Shown here: positions 40,792 through 50,479 of the stretch, one piece after another
Layout of the letters: the number at the start of each line of letters is the position of its first letter
Position numbering within the stretch: the stretch's first letter is position 1
Assembly (NCBI GenBank): GCA_947496355.1
Contig: CANMCO010000002.1
Location: 1 to 64,000, forward strand
From: an uncultured Aquimarina sp.
Lineage (GTDB): Bacteria; Bacteroidota; Bacteroidia; Flavobacteriales; Flavobacteriaceae
Length of the DNA: 64,000 nt
Direction: 5' to 3'
The notes under the pieces: generated by a model
Seen by the model: the letters and a program-made list of their open reading frames with translations, nothing else
What the model was told of the DNA's origin: nothing
Databases searched by the model: none
Translations under genes and position numbers: made by a program

Positions 40792-42462
40792 TTGAAAACT
40801 GGAATTTTATTCCCTCTGCTATGTTTTATCTCTCTTTTTTCCTATTCACAGGTAGAAAATAATGTTGCAGATGCACGTACTCGAAAGATAGAAGCAACTA
40901 AACTACAAATAGAAAAGGCAGATTCAGATTCTTTACGGTTACCACTTAGATTAAAACTGGCAGGTCAATTAGCCTATTTTGATGGCAATATTGCCAAAGA
41001 AATCTTTCTAGATGTTCATAAAATCATTAAGGATAAAGGATATAATAGTTATCATTATCAAAAGCTAGAAGCAGAATTATTGTATAGTCTGTCAAGCGTA
41101 TCCTTAAACCTTCAAGATACTGCAGCAGCCTTGCAATATGCAAATGAAGCCTTAGATATTGCGACAGAGATCGAGTACGATATGATTGTAGGAAGAACGA
41201 TAAGTAATCTAGGGAATATTTACTCAAGACAAATGGATTTTGAGAAAGCAAAACGATTTCATAGACGTGCATTAATATTTCATGAAAAGGCAAAGTCAGC
41301 TCGTGGGCAAGCGCTTACTCTAAATCGAATAGGAAGAATTTTTGGTAAACAGGAAAAGACGGACTCTGCCAGGTATTATTACAAAAAAGCTATAGAAGCT
41401 GACACTTCTAAGGCGCTTAGACTACAAATTAAGGGAAATTTAGCTAGTTCCTATGCAAATACTGGAAAATACGATCTAGCTGGTAACATTTATAGAGAAA
41501 ACTTAAAACAGTTAGACCCAACTTCGTATAATATAAGAGCGCATAACCATTCTAATCTAGCAAAAGTATATGACAAACAAAAAGAGTATAGCAAAGCAAA
41601 TGCACATATAGACAGTGCTATTTTCTTTTCGAAAAAGGTGAACGCTTTGTTTTTAATACAGTCAGCATATCGTGCTAAAGTTGGAATTGCATACAATGAT
41701 AAAAATTTTTCAGAGTCTTATGAAGCTTTTTTAATTCAAGATAAGTACAAAGATTCTTTGGTAAAGGAAAGTACAACAAAACGTTTTGCTGATTTGGAAT
41801 TTGCATATCAGTATAAGAGAGAAAAGGAACTAGCCGCCGTAAACCTCAAGAATGAATCTACTAAAAAGAAATTGTATTTATGGTTACTCGTTATTACGGT
41901 TCTGGCAGCTTTGTTTTTAATTTATTTTATTAGAAAAAATAATAAACAAAAATTAGAGCTTGTCGCAAATAAAGCCAAGCTAGCAGAGGTTGAAAAATTA
42001 AAAACAGACTTAGCACTCGCACATCGAGAACGAGAACTTAAAAAAGTAGTGGTAGAAAGCTCTGTTAGAGAAGAAGTCTTTAATAATACAATAGATGATA
42101 TTAAGCAAGTTACAGCTTTAGAGGATGAGAAAGAACGCAAGTCTGCATTACGCTCCATATCTGCTTCATTATTATCAGAGAAAGGTTCTAAAAAATCATC
42201 TTTAAGTCTACAGACGTATCTCGATGAAGTAAATATTGATTTTAAAATATTACTTGATCAACATTTTTCCGAATTAAAATCAAAGGAAAAGGAGCTCCTT
42301 TGTCTTATGAAAATGGAGCTCAGTACCACAGAAATTAGTAAACTTCAAAACAATACAGTAGCTGCTATAAAATCTTCAAGATATCGTATTCGCAAAAAAC
42401 TTGGTTTGGATTCTAAACAAGATATTATTGCTTTTATTGAAAATAAAAATATTACGTTATAA
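40792..42462 (+). CDS. TPR-containing membrane regulator with LuxR-like HTH
   Basis: 556 residues. TTG start at 40792 gives a good signal peptide (KTGILFPLLCFISLFSYS). About 60-340 contain TPR repeats (ALQYANEALDIATE, ARYYYKKAIEADTS, SKANAHIDSAIFF), then a membrane segment at about 362-381 (LWLLVITVLAALFLIYF), a coiled coil, and a C-terminal LuxR-type helix-turn-helix at about 485-550 (KSKEKELLCLMKMELSTTEIS, KSSRYRIRKKLGL). Sensor TPRs outside the membrane with a cytoplasmic DNA-binding end. Immediately downstream of the coregulated operons, it is a candidate for their regulator. Confidence 0.88.
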   Translation: MKTGILFPLLCFISLFSYSQVENNVADARTRKIEATKLQIEKADSDSLRLPLRLKLAGQLAYFDGNIAKEIFLDVHKIIKDKGYNSYHYQKLEAELLYSLSSVSLNLQDTAAALQYANEALDIATEIEYDMIVGRTISNLGNIYSRQMDFEKAKRFHRRALIFHEKAKSARGQALTLNRIGRIFGKQEKTDSARYYYKKAIEADTSKALRLQIKGNLASSYANTGKYDLAGNIYRENLKQLDPTSYNIRAHNHSNLAKVYDKQKEYSKANAHIDSAIFFSKKVNALFLIQSAYRAKVGIAYNDKNFSESYEAFLIQDKYKDSLVKESTTKRFADLEFAYQYKREKELAAVNLKNESTKKKLYLWLLVITVLAALFLIYFIRKNNKQKLELVANKAKLAEVEKLKTDLALAHRERELKKVVVESSVREEVFNNTIDDIKQVTALEDEKERKSALRSISASLLSEKGSKKSSLSLQTYLDEVNIDFKILLDQHFSELKSKEKELLCLMKMELSTTEISKLQNNTVAAIKSSRYRIRKKLGLDSKQDIIAFIENKNITL

Positions 42463-42802
42463 GGTATTAAAGTTATTCCTTGTACACAGTTTTTTGATTA
42501 AACTCATATCTTCTTTAACTTATAAAAGCCCTATTTAGTTAGGGGTATCTTATTGTTGTTTTAAAGTGCTAAAATTGAGTAAATTACGTTGCTTGATACT
42601 CTTTTGCTACCCCCTTTTTTTTGCAATGTAGGTTCCTTATATATTTCTTTGTTTAAGAACGTTACGTTTAACTTAAGATCACTTTTTCTTAAATATGTGA
42701 AAGTAATGTCTAAACTGAAGATAAGGTTATTTACTATTAATAATTTTTACTCGAAAAAACCATGATACTGTTTTATCAAATTAAAAGAATAGGATATATT
42801 TT
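42463..42802. other. Gene-free region between two regulators
   Basis: 340 bases. A weak hairpin CCCTA-TTTAGT-TAGGGG is present near 42531-42547 and a long-range match to TACCCCC near 42608-42614 followed by T7, which could terminate the TPR gene. No RNA gene is recognised. Confidence 0.35.
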
Positions 42803-44458
42803 ATGAAACCTGAAACTAAATACACTAAGAGTGGTCTGGTTAATATCGCATACCAAGTATTTGGTTCAGGTCCTATTGACTTGGTCTATATTCCGGGATG
42901 GGTTTCTAATATTGATTGGATGTGGGCTTGTCCAGAACTGGTTAATTTTTTACAGGAATTAGGAAAAGTAGCCAGAGTTATTCTATTTGATAAACGAGGA
43001 ACAGGGCTTTCTGATCGTGTTGTGGGGTTTCCAACCTTAGAAGAAAGGATGGATGACATTAGAGCCGTGATGGATGCAGTAGGTTCTCAAAAAGCAGCTT
43101 TATTTGGGCATTCTGAAGGAGGATCAGTCTCTGCCTTGTTTGCCGCTACATATCCAAACCGAACTATTTCTCTGATGGCTTTTGGGATATTTGCCAAACG
43201 AATATATGCTCCTGATTATCCCTGGGCACCAACGAATCAGGAACGTCAGGTTGTTTATGATATGATCGAAAAGAGATGGGGAAGCGGGGAGATGGACTTA
43301 GAGTCTCTTGCTCCTTCTAAAGCTAATGATAGGGTATTTATGGATTGGTTGGCTAATTATTTTCGTTCTGGAGCAAGTCCAAGTGCAGCTATGATGTTAA
43401 CAAAAATGAATACGCAAGTAGACATCATCGACATTTTAGGCTCTATAAAAGTCCCTACCCTAATATTACAACGTACCCATGATATTGATGTAAAAATTGA
43501 AGAAGGACGATTTATAGCTGAACGTATTCAAAACGCAAAATTTGTTGAACTAGAAGGTAGTGATCATCTGTTTTGGACAGGTAACACAGAGGAGGTTTTA
43601 GAAGAGATGAAAGCTTTTGTTTTACAGGCAAATCCAAAATCAATCTATGAAAAACAACTCTTTACGATTATTACCGGACGGGTGCTATCTTCTCAGGCAA
43701 ATAACGCTAAGCATCAAGAGCTTATTAGGGAATATGTAGAACAGTACCGAGGGAATATAGTTCAATATGATACCCAAACATTTACCGCTACTTTTCAAGG
43801 CCCTAGTAAGGCTGTTCATTGCAGTATTGATTTAGTTAATGCTATGATAGGTCGAAATGCACAATTGGCTATCGGTATTCATATCAAAGAATGTCTAGTA
43901 AAGAATTGTATAAGCAAAGAGACAGAAGATTTTGCTGCATCCATATTTAAACAACCCATACCCAATCAAATCTTGCTAACACAAACTGTAAAGAATTTAC
44001 TGGTAGGAGCAGGTGTGAGTTTTACACCGTGCAAAACCATTTTTGAAACCGAATCTGGTGAGTCTCTTTTGCTATTTGCTGTTGACGAAAAACCGAAGCA
44101 TAACATACTGCCCAAAAGGATTGATCATAATAAACTTCCTCAAAATGATTCTTTCCTGAAAAAAGTACTTCAAAATATCAATAATCATATAAGTAATGAG
44201 CATTTTGGTGTAGAAATGCTTTGCAAAGAGATAGGTGTTAGTGAGCGACAATTACAGCGGCGACTTAAAGCCATTACGAATAAGTCTCCTAATAAATTGA
44301 TTTGTTCAGTGCGTTTGCATCGTGCCAAAGAACTAATATTAAATCAACAGAATACCATTGCTGAAATTGCTTTTCAAGCGGGTTTTTCTAACCCTTCTTA
44401 CTTTTCTAAGTGCTTCAAAAGAGAATTTGCTGTATGCCCCTCTGATCTTATAAACTAA
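42803..44458 (+). CDS. Alpha/beta hydrolase - degenerate cyclase - AraC HTH fusion
   Basis: 551 residues, three domains. About 1-280: alpha/beta hydrolase with nucleophile elbow FGHSEGGS, DKRGTGLSDRV and a GSDHLFW His, so it may be active. About 285-430: like a class III nucleotide cyclase domain (FTIITGRVLSSQ..., ATFQGPSKAVHCSIDLVNAM, AIGIHIKECLV), but the metal-binding Asp residues expected in FTDIVGS and GDG are replaced, so it is probably a non-catalytic ligand domain. About 450-551: AraC-type helix-turn-helix (MLCKEIGVSERQLQRRLKAI; IAEIAFQAGFSNPSYFSKCF). A one-component regulator sensing a small molecule is inferred. Confidence 0.88.
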   Translation: MKPETKYTKSGLVNIAYQVFGSGPIDLVYIPGWVSNIDWMWACPELVNFLQELGKVARVILFDKRGTGLSDRVVGFPTLEERMDDIRAVMDAVGSQKAALFGHSEGGSVSALFAATYPNRTISLMAFGIFAKRIYAPDYPWAPTNQERQVVYDMIEKRWGSGEMDLESLAPSKANDRVFMDWLANYFRSGASPSAAMMLTKMNTQVDIIDILGSIKVPTLILQRTHDIDVKIEEGRFIAERIQNAKFVELEGSDHLFWTGNTEEVLEEMKAFVLQANPKSIYEKQLFTIITGRVLSSQANNAKHQELIREYVEQYRGNIVQYDTQTFTATFQGPSKAVHCSIDLVNAMIGRNAQLAIGIHIKECLVKNCISKETEDFAASIFKQPIPNQILLTQTVKNLLVGAGVSFTPCKTIFETESGESLLLFAVDEKPKHNILPKRIDHNKLPQNDSFLKKVLQNINNHISNEHFGVEMLCKEIGVSERQLQRRLKAITNKSPNKLICSVRLHRAKELILNQQNTIAEIAFQAGFSNPSYFSKCFKREFAVCPSDLIN

Positions 44459-44757
44459 GAGTAAAATCTTTTTATTACTAAAATGCACTGCCTCTAAAGT
44501 GTTGTTCCATGTCTTTAAATTTTTAAAAGAAATTGTCGTTATAAGTATTGATAAAATCAAGAGAAGTAATGTTCATTGTTTCTTGCTACGTCATACTATA
44601 TTATTGTGGATATGGTTTTTTCCTGGTTTTTCTACCAATTCAGAAATTTTCATGACCATTTTATCTTTAAGATTTTGTTAGTTTTGTAAGGTTTTTGAAA
44701 ACTATCAAAATTTAATGAACCATATTTTTTAAAGTATAAATTAAATCAAGCACAAAA

Positions 44758-46491
44758 ATGAAGAATGTATTTTCTCTTTTATTCATGGCAATCATAATAG
44801 TTGGATGTGGAGACGACGAAGGGCCTGCAATTGAAACTGGAAATTTAAGTGTAGAAGTCACAGCTCTTGGAGATGTACCTGTTGCTAATGCTTTGGTGTA
44901 TACAAGACCAGAGACACAAGAAATAATGACTAATGACTCTGGGGTTGCTTTGTTTGAAAATATAGCGACAGGAGCTTACGATGTTTTTGTTGATCTTAAC
45001 GATGGTGCTACACCGAGGCAAACAACGGCTGTAATTACCGCAAACAGAACGGTATCTCTAGCTGTATTGATTGAACCGGTAGGTATAGATCCGGATCCAG
45101 TAGATGTGAATTTTCTTTTACAAGTAATCTATAATGAACTTAAAAACCCTGGGTTATTTAATGCAAGTGGATATTCTCAATATTGGGGAGATATAGGAGG
45201 CGATATCTCATATGTAAGTACCACTACAGGAACTGGAGTTGATGCATTGGATACATACAATATCACGGTAGGCAATAATATTGTGCAAAATGTCTGGGTA
45301 GAACATTATAAACTTGTTCAGGATGCTAATCAAGGATTGGAAATATTAAAAACGTTAGATCCGGCAGCAAATCCAGAAGTTAACATACCAGTAGTAGAAG
45401 CAGAATTGAAATTTCTAAGAGCTTTGTTATATTTTAATCTTGTAAAACTCTACGGAAACCCAATACTAATAACATCATCAAATGTAATAGATCCAATAGA
45501 CAGAATCCAAGATCCACAAAAGATATATGATCTCATTATAGAAGATTTGATTTTTGCTGAGAATAATTTAGAAGCTTCTAGAGAATCTAATCGTGCTTCT
45601 GTTCCAGTTGCGCAAGCTTTGCTTGGAAAAGTGTATCTTCAAATGGCAGGATTTCCGCTACAGCAAAATGATAAATTTGCCTTAGCCTTAACACAGTTAA
45701 AGAAGTTAGATGGTTTGTATAGTCTAGAACCCAATTACGCAGATGTATTCAGCTTAGAAAATGAAGGAAACAATTCTGAAGTAATTTTTAAAATTGATTT
45801 TGATGCTAGTATAATGGGTAATGGAGGAAATTATGGAGTGCTTTGGGGACCACAGGGAGTTTCTTTGGATGATAATTTGTTTTTAGCTCCGGGATTTGCC
45901 GAAAGTTATTTTCAAGATCCATCGAGTATTACAAGCCCGGTATCATTCCCATTATCAGTCACCGATACACGATTTAGTCAAAATATTGCATTCTTCACAG
46001 TACAAAATAATCAAGTCGTTAATAGTGAAGAAATTGATGATTGGAGGCCATATAAATACACTAAAGATGTTGCAGTGCCAGTTACCAGAGATGGTGAATC
46101 TTTCGATTTTCCTTATTTAAGATATGCAGATGTGCTCCTAATGATTGCAGAGGCAGAAAATGCAATAAATGGTCCAACACAAATCGCTTATGATGCAATT
46201 AATCAAGTAAGAAGACGAGCTTTTGGTAATATGGATAATGATATCCCTGCAGGATTAAATCAGCAGGAGTTTCTTGAAGCAATATTACAAGAACGACGCC
46301 TGGAATTATGTTATGAGGGGCAGAGAAAGGATGATCTTGTACGAACACAATTGTTAGAAACAGTAATCAATGAGTTTAATGCAAATAATCCGCAAAATCT
46401 GAAAGATTATCAATCACATGAATATATCTGGCCAATACCCCTAATAGAAATTAATGCTAATCCCAATGTGGTTCAAAACCCAGGATATTAA
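44758..46491 (+). CDS. RagB/SusD-family lipoprotein with carboxypeptidase-regulatory-like domain
   Basis: 577 residues. Lipoprotein signal with IIIVGC, Cys17. About 25-115 form a carboxypeptidase-regulatory-like beta domain (NLSVEVTALGDVPVANALVY; VALFENIATGAYDVFVDL), unusual ahead of a SusD fold. From about 120 the SusD/RagB fold: FLRALLYFNLVKLYGNPI, PVAQALLGKVYLQM, ADVLLMIAEAENAIN, and the C-terminal ILQERRLELCYEGQRKDDLVR and YIWPIPLIEINANPN. SusD proteins bind nutrients at the cell surface with a SusC transporter, but no SusC gene is adjacent. Followed by a bidirectional terminator. Confidence 0.92.
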   Translation: MKNVFSLLFMAIIIVGCGDDEGPAIETGNLSVEVTALGDVPVANALVYTRPETQEIMTNDSGVALFENIATGAYDVFVDLNDGATPRQTTAVITANRTVSLAVLIEPVGIDPDPVDVNFLLQVIYNELKNPGLFNASGYSQYWGDIGGDISYVSTTTGTGVDALDTYNITVGNNIVQNVWVEHYKLVQDANQGLEILKTLDPAANPEVNIPVVEAELKFLRALLYFNLVKLYGNPILITSSNVIDPIDRIQDPQKIYDLIIEDLIFAENNLEASRESNRASVPVAQALLGKVYLQMAGFPLQQNDKFALALTQLKKLDGLYSLEPNYADVFSLENEGNNSEVIFKIDFDASIMGNGGNYGVLWGPQGVSLDDNLFLAPGFAESYFQDPSSITSPVSFPLSVTDTRFSQNIAFFTVQNNQVVNSEEIDDWRPYKYTKDVAVPVTRDGESFDFPYLRYADVLLMIAEAENAINGPTQIAYDAINQVRRRAFGNMDNDIPAGLNQQEFLEAILQERRLELCYEGQRKDDLVRTQLLETVINEFNANNPQNLKDYQSHEYIWPIPLIEINANPNVVQNPGY

Positions 46492-46506
46492 TATCTCTTA
46501 GGTTTT

Positions 46507-46554
46507 AATAAATAAGTCCTTAAAATTATAAGATTTTGAGGGCTTATTTATTTT
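46507..46554. terminator. Bidirectional terminator between convergent genes
   Basis: A 20-bp stem (46507-46526 / 46533-46552) with two G-U pairs and a 6-base loop, A/T-rich at both ends. Confidence 0.85.
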
Positions 46555-46566
46555 AGGTAAATATTA

Positions 46567-47115
46567 TCATAAGGAAACTCCAACCAAAACACCTATCCCT
46601 ACACCACCAATGGCGAAAAGGATTTTTTCGAAAGCACTTTTCCTGCGTTCTCTTTTTGTACTTTTTTCTACAAGTTCAAGACTGGTAGTAGCTTTATCTA
46701 GACTATTAATTGTATAATCCAAAGCTCTTTGCGTATTTGATAAGGTTGCTTGGGTTCTTTGGTACACCTGTAAATCAAGACTATCTGTCTCCTTGAAATT
46801 GATTTTTAATTTGCGTTCAAGATCTATATTCCTGCTTAAAGTTTGGGTGTATTTTTCGATTAAAGAATTAGTCATTTCATCTTGATTACGAGTAGCTTCA
46901 TATATATTTTTAAAAGCAGTAAAAGCTTTCTCATTAATAAGATAAACGTGTGGAGTTCTAAATACATAAAGACTATCTTCTTTCACTTTAAAAGGAGGGC
47001 CTTGTCGATCGGCATAAGATTCAGGAATTTCAATAACCTTAGGTAGGTCTTGATCTTGGGCATAGGAAAAAGAGACCAGAAAAATTAAAAGGAGAAATAA
47101 ATACAGGTTTTTCAT
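46567..47115 (-). CDS. Exported coiled-coil protein with C-terminal membrane segment
   Basis: 182 residues. Sec signal peptide (KNLYLFLLLIFLVSFSYA), a helical/coiled-coil middle (LIEKYTQTLSRNIDLERKLK; LSNTQRALDYTINSLDKATT) and one membrane segment at the end (KILFAIGGVGIGVLVGVSL). I know no named family. It is encoded 49 bases behind another membrane-anchored coiled-coil protein, so the two probably pair across the periplasm. Function unknown. Confidence 0.75.
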   Translation of the reverse strand: MKNLYLFLLLIFLVSFSYAQDQDLPKVIEIPESYADRQGPPFKVKEDSLYVFRTPHVYLINEKAFTAFKNIYEATRNQDEMTNSLIEKYTQTLSRNIDLERKLKINFKETDSLDLQVYQRTQATLSNTQRALDYTINSLDKATTSLELVEKSTKRERRKSAFEKILFAIGGVGIGVLVGVSL

Positions 47116-47164
47116 GATATTATAAATTGGAAGTATTGATTTTATGTAAGGATTTGTTGTTGTT

Positions 47165-47557
47165 CTAATTAGAACTAGATCCGCTAAACAGACTGTCCAG
47201 AATCTCTCTATCTGCGATTAATTTTTTGTTGTTTTCGGTTATATTCTCTTTGATGGTTTCCAAAGAATTCCAATCTGCAGCATTTTTTCTTTCAAATTCT
47301 AGTAATATAGAGTCACGCTCTCTTTTGAAAATATCTTTTTGTAAATTCAGTCTTTCTAATTCTTTTTTAGAGTTTTGTAAACTAGCCTTAGTTTCAATCA
47401 GGTTTTCCTTAGAGGTTTTTAGTTCTTCCTGTGCTCTTTCTAATTCAGTTTTAATAACTTTCCAATTAGACCCCGAACTAAATGACATATAGCCAATAAT
47501 AACTAAAAAAAGGAGCGCTACAATCTGTAGAATGGTATTAGTATTAATACTTTTCAT
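47165..47557 (-). CDS. Inner-membrane-anchored coiled-coil protein
   Basis: 130 residues: N-terminal membrane anchor (ILQIVALLFLVIIGYMSF) followed by about 90 residues of continuous heptads (LERAQEELKTSKENLIETKA; LERLNLQKDIFKRERDSILL) and a flexible Gly/Ser end. Topology is that of an i-spanin or a cell-envelope spacer, but no family match is claimed. First gene of the unit with the coiled-coil protein at 46567-47115. Confidence 0.75.
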   Translation of the reverse strand: MKSINTNTILQIVALLFLVIIGYMSFSSGSNWKVIKTELERAQEELKTSKENLIETKASLQNSKKELERLNLQKDIFKRERDSILLEFERKNAADWNSLETIKENITENNKKLIADREILDSLFSGSSSN

Positions 47558-47779
47558 TGGTTATTTTTTGTGTTAGATATTACTTTAATGAATTTGTGGG
47601 GTTGGTTAATTTTGCTTGAATAGTAAATGTAAGTATTTTATTTTTTTTATACATAGGGATTATACCCCTAAATGAGAATCAATTTTATTGAATCCTTAAA
47701 CTTTTGATAAGAATTTTTTATTGATTTCTTCGTTGTGGTATTTAATTGTACATTAGACCCAACCTCAAAATTTTAAAAT

Positions 47780-48364
47780 ATGTCAGAATTTTGGCTTTAT
47801 CTTAAGCTAGGCTTTGGTCACGTATTAGATTGGAATGCCTACGACCACATCTTATTTTTAATTGTACTTACCATTGGATATACTTTTGATAACTGGAAAC
47901 GGATTTTATTATTGGTAACCTTATTTACAATAGGGCATACAATTTCATTATTTTTAGCTGCCTATAATGTAGTGTCTGTAAATTCGAGACTAGTCGAGTT
48001 TTTGATTCCATTAACCATTTTGGCAACGGCAATATTTAATGTGCTGACCTCTAAAAGTGGTTCTAAGAGTAGTAAAATAGGAGTTTTGTATGGCGCCACC
48101 ATATTTTTTGGGCTGATTCATGGACTTGGTTTTTCAAGTTATTTCAAAGTAATAAGTAGCAATGCAAGTTCAAAGATTTTACCATTAATAGAGTTTGCTT
48201 TAGGTATTGAACTCTCACAGCTACTTGTTGTTGTTATTGTTGTTTTAATTAGCTTTGTGGCACAAACCTTTTTCAGGTTTTCAAAACGAGATTGGATTCA
48301 AATTGTTTCTTCAATTGTTATAGGAATGGTAATCCCGATGCTTATAGCAAATAAAATTTGGTAA
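47780..48364 (+). CDS. HupE/UreJ-like membrane protein
   Basis: 194 residues, about six membrane segments. Opening FGHVLDWNAYDHILFLIVLTIGY and the central FTIGHTISLFLAA and FFGLIHGLGFSSYF are characteristic of the HupE/UreJ_2 family; His and Asp/Glu residues in the segments could bind Ni/Co or other metals. In flavobacteria this family is often a lone gene, and metal permease function is inferred from the family. No urease or hydrogenase genes are present nearby. Confidence 0.88.
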   Translation: MSEFWLYLKLGFGHVLDWNAYDHILFLIVLTIGYTFDNWKRILLLVTLFTIGHTISLFLAAYNVVSVNSRLVEFLIPLTILATAIFNVLTSKSGSKSSKIGVLYGATIFFGLIHGLGFSSYFKVISSNASSKILPLIEFALGIELSQLLVVVIVVLISFVAQTFFRFSKRDWIQIVSSIVIGMVIPMLIANKIW

Positions 48365-48450
48365 TTAAGTGACGTTTGGAGTTGTATTTGCCACATGGTA
48401 ATAATATATTCGTATTTTGATTGTTATGATTGTATTATTTATTCTACCCT

Positions 48451-48882
48451 ATGTCCAAAAAAAAACAGCTTAAGTACGACAAAGCATATCTCAGGATAGC
48501 GAGAGAGTGGGGGAAATTATCCCATTGTGAACGTAAGAAAGTTGGTGCAGTTATTGTTAAGGATAGAATGATAATCTCAGACGGATTTAATGGGACACCA
48601 ACAGGTTTTGAAAACCCGTGTGAGGACGAAGAAGGATATACCAAGTGGTACGTGCTGCATGCAGAGGCTAATGCAATTTCGAAGGTTGCGTCCTCTACGC
48701 AATCTTGTAAAGGGGCAACCCTTTATATCACGTTATCACCATGTAAGGAATGTAGTAAATTGATTCATCAGGCCGGTATAAATCGGATTGTGTATCAAAT
48801 AGAATATAAGGATGACTCTGGTTTGGCGTTTCTTGCAAAAGCGGGAGTGGAAATAGAACAGATTACGGATTTAGAAGATTAA
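48451..48882 (+). CDS. dCMP deaminase / ComEB-type cytidine deaminase family
   Basis: 143 residues from the ATG at 48451; an upstream TTG in frame adds only seven hydrophobic residues and is less likely. Zinc motifs LHAEANAI and SPCKECSKL, plus SKKKQLKYDKAYLRIAREWG and GFNGTPTGFENPCEDEEG, fit the dCMP deaminase (ComEB) family. Converts dCMP to dUMP, the precursor of dTMP. Its stop overlaps the S41 protease start by one base (TAATG), so the two are cotranslated. Confidence 0.9.
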   Translation: MSKKKQLKYDKAYLRIAREWGKLSHCERKKVGAVIVKDRMIISDGFNGTPTGFENPCEDEEGYTKWYVLHAEANAISKVASSTQSCKGATLYITLSPCKECSKLIHQAGINRIVYQIEYKDDSGLAFLAKAGVEIEQITDLED

Positions 48883-50477
48883 TGGGATATTCAAAAAAAT
48901 ATTTACCCTTGTTTTTGGGATTAGCTGTTGGGGCTGGAGTGTTTTTAGGGAGTAAGCTTGATTTTAGTAATCCCTCGGCTAAGCTATTCTCTTCGAATGC
49001 CAAAAAGGAAAAACTTAACCGCCTTATTGATTATATCGATTATGAATATGTTGATGAAATCAATACAGATAGTATTGTTGATGTAACGGTTAACAGGATT
49101 CTAGAAAACCTGGATCCACACTCAGTATATATTCCACCAGAAGAGTTAGAAGGGATTACTGAAAGTATGCAGGGAGACTTTATAGGTATTGGAGTTACTT
49201 ACTATTCATTCAGGGATTCCATATCGGTAATCAATACTATAAAAGGAGGCCCAAGCGAACGATCAGGTATCAAAGCAGGAGATCGTATTTTAATGGCAGA
49301 TAATGATACATTATACGGCGATAAATTAGAAAGAGAAGGGCTTGCAGATAAATTAAAAGGAGAATTAAATAGTCAGGTACAATTAAAGGTATTCCGCAAA
49401 GGTACTGGAGTATTTGATGTTGTTGTAAAAAGGGGTAGAGTTCCTTTACAAAGCGTTGATGCATCATATTTGTTGGATGATCAGCTGGGGTATATTAAAA
49501 TAAATCGATTTGCAGAGACTACATATAAAGAATTCAAGAGGGCTTTAGATTCTTTAAAGCAAGAGGGTGCACAAAAGATGGTAATTGACTTGCGTGATAA
49601 TGGAGGCGGTTTTATTGCTCCTGCACTAAAGATGGCCGATGAATTTTTAAAGGATGACGTCTTAATTATGTTTACCAAAAATAAAAAAGGGGCGATCGAG
49701 AATAATTTTGCGACCAACAAAGGAAACTTTGAAGAAGGTGAGATTTACGTGTTAATTAATGAGAACTCTGCTTCTGCAAGTGAAATCTTTGCAGGTGCAA
49801 TACAGGATAATGACAGAGGTATAATAGTAGGGCGACGTTCTTATGGAAAAGGTTTGGTGCAAAGAGAAATGGCTTTGGGAGATGGTAGTGCAATTCGATT
49901 AACGATTTCTAGATATTATACACCAACAGGACGTTCTATTCAAAAACCTTATGTTAACGGAAACAAAGAATATTTCAATGAATATATGGAGCGGTATAAG
50001 AACGGTGAGTTGCAAAATGCCGATAGTATTCAGGTAGCCGATTCTCTAAGATTCAAAACCCCGGGAGGAAAAACAGTGTACGGAGGAGGAGGTATAATTC
50101 CGGATATATTTGTAGGTAAAGATACAACTAGAGTTGGAGAAACACTCAATTATCTGGATCGTATAGGTAGAATGGGGAGATATGTCTTCGAGGAGTTGGA
50201 TAAAAAGAGATCGTTTTATAATTCCTTGTCAGAAGATGAGTTTAGAGAGAAGGTTGTTGTTGATGATGCTTTTGCAGAAGGGTTTTTGCAATATGCTCGT
50301 AAAAGAGGTATGGAGATCGAGCTTAGAAATTATCATAATCAACTAAAAAAATATCTTAAGGCCACCATGGCACAACAATTATTTGGCACTGGTGCATTTG
50401 AAAAAATTATAAATGAAGATGATGCCATGGTGACCAAAGTGAGGTCACTCTTAACAAAAGACAAAGACACTCCTTAA
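48882..50477 (+). CDS. S41-family C-terminal processing protease
   Basis: 531 residues. N-terminal membrane anchor (YLPLFLGLAVGAGVFLGSKL), PDZ domain at about 90-175 (ITESMQGDFIGIGVTYYSF; IKAGDRILMADN), and the S41 core with DLRDNGGGFIAPALKMADEF, the catalytic Ser in NENSASASEIFAGAIQD and the Lys in GRRSYGKGLVQ. Processes periplasmic protein C-termini (Ctp/Tsp type). The C-terminal about 120 residues (LDKKRSFYNSLSEDEFREKV) are the helical extension typical of Bacteroidetes members. Confidence 0.95.
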   Translation: MGYSKKYLPLFLGLAVGAGVFLGSKLDFSNPSAKLFSSNAKKEKLNRLIDYIDYEYVDEINTDSIVDVTVNRILENLDPHSVYIPPEELEGITESMQGDFIGIGVTYYSFRDSISVINTIKGGPSERSGIKAGDRILMADNDTLYGDKLEREGLADKLKGELNSQVQLKVFRKGTGVFDVVVKRGRVPLQSVDASYLLDDQLGYIKINRFAETTYKEFKRALDSLKQEGAQKMVIDLRDNGGGFIAPALKMADEFLKDDVLIMFTKNKKGAIENNFATNKGNFEEGEIYVLINENSASASEIFAGAIQDNDRGIIVGRRSYGKGLVQREMALGDGSAIRLTISRYYTPTGRSIQKPYVNGNKEYFNEYMERYKNGELQNADSIQVADSLRFKTPGGKTVYGGGGIIPDIFVGKDTTRVGETLNYLDRIGRMGRYVFEELDKKRSFYNSLSEDEFREKVVVDDAFAEGFLQYARKRGMEIELRNYHNQLKKYLKATMAQQLFGTGAFEKIINEDDAMVTKVRSLLTKDKDTP

Positions 50478-50479
50478 AT

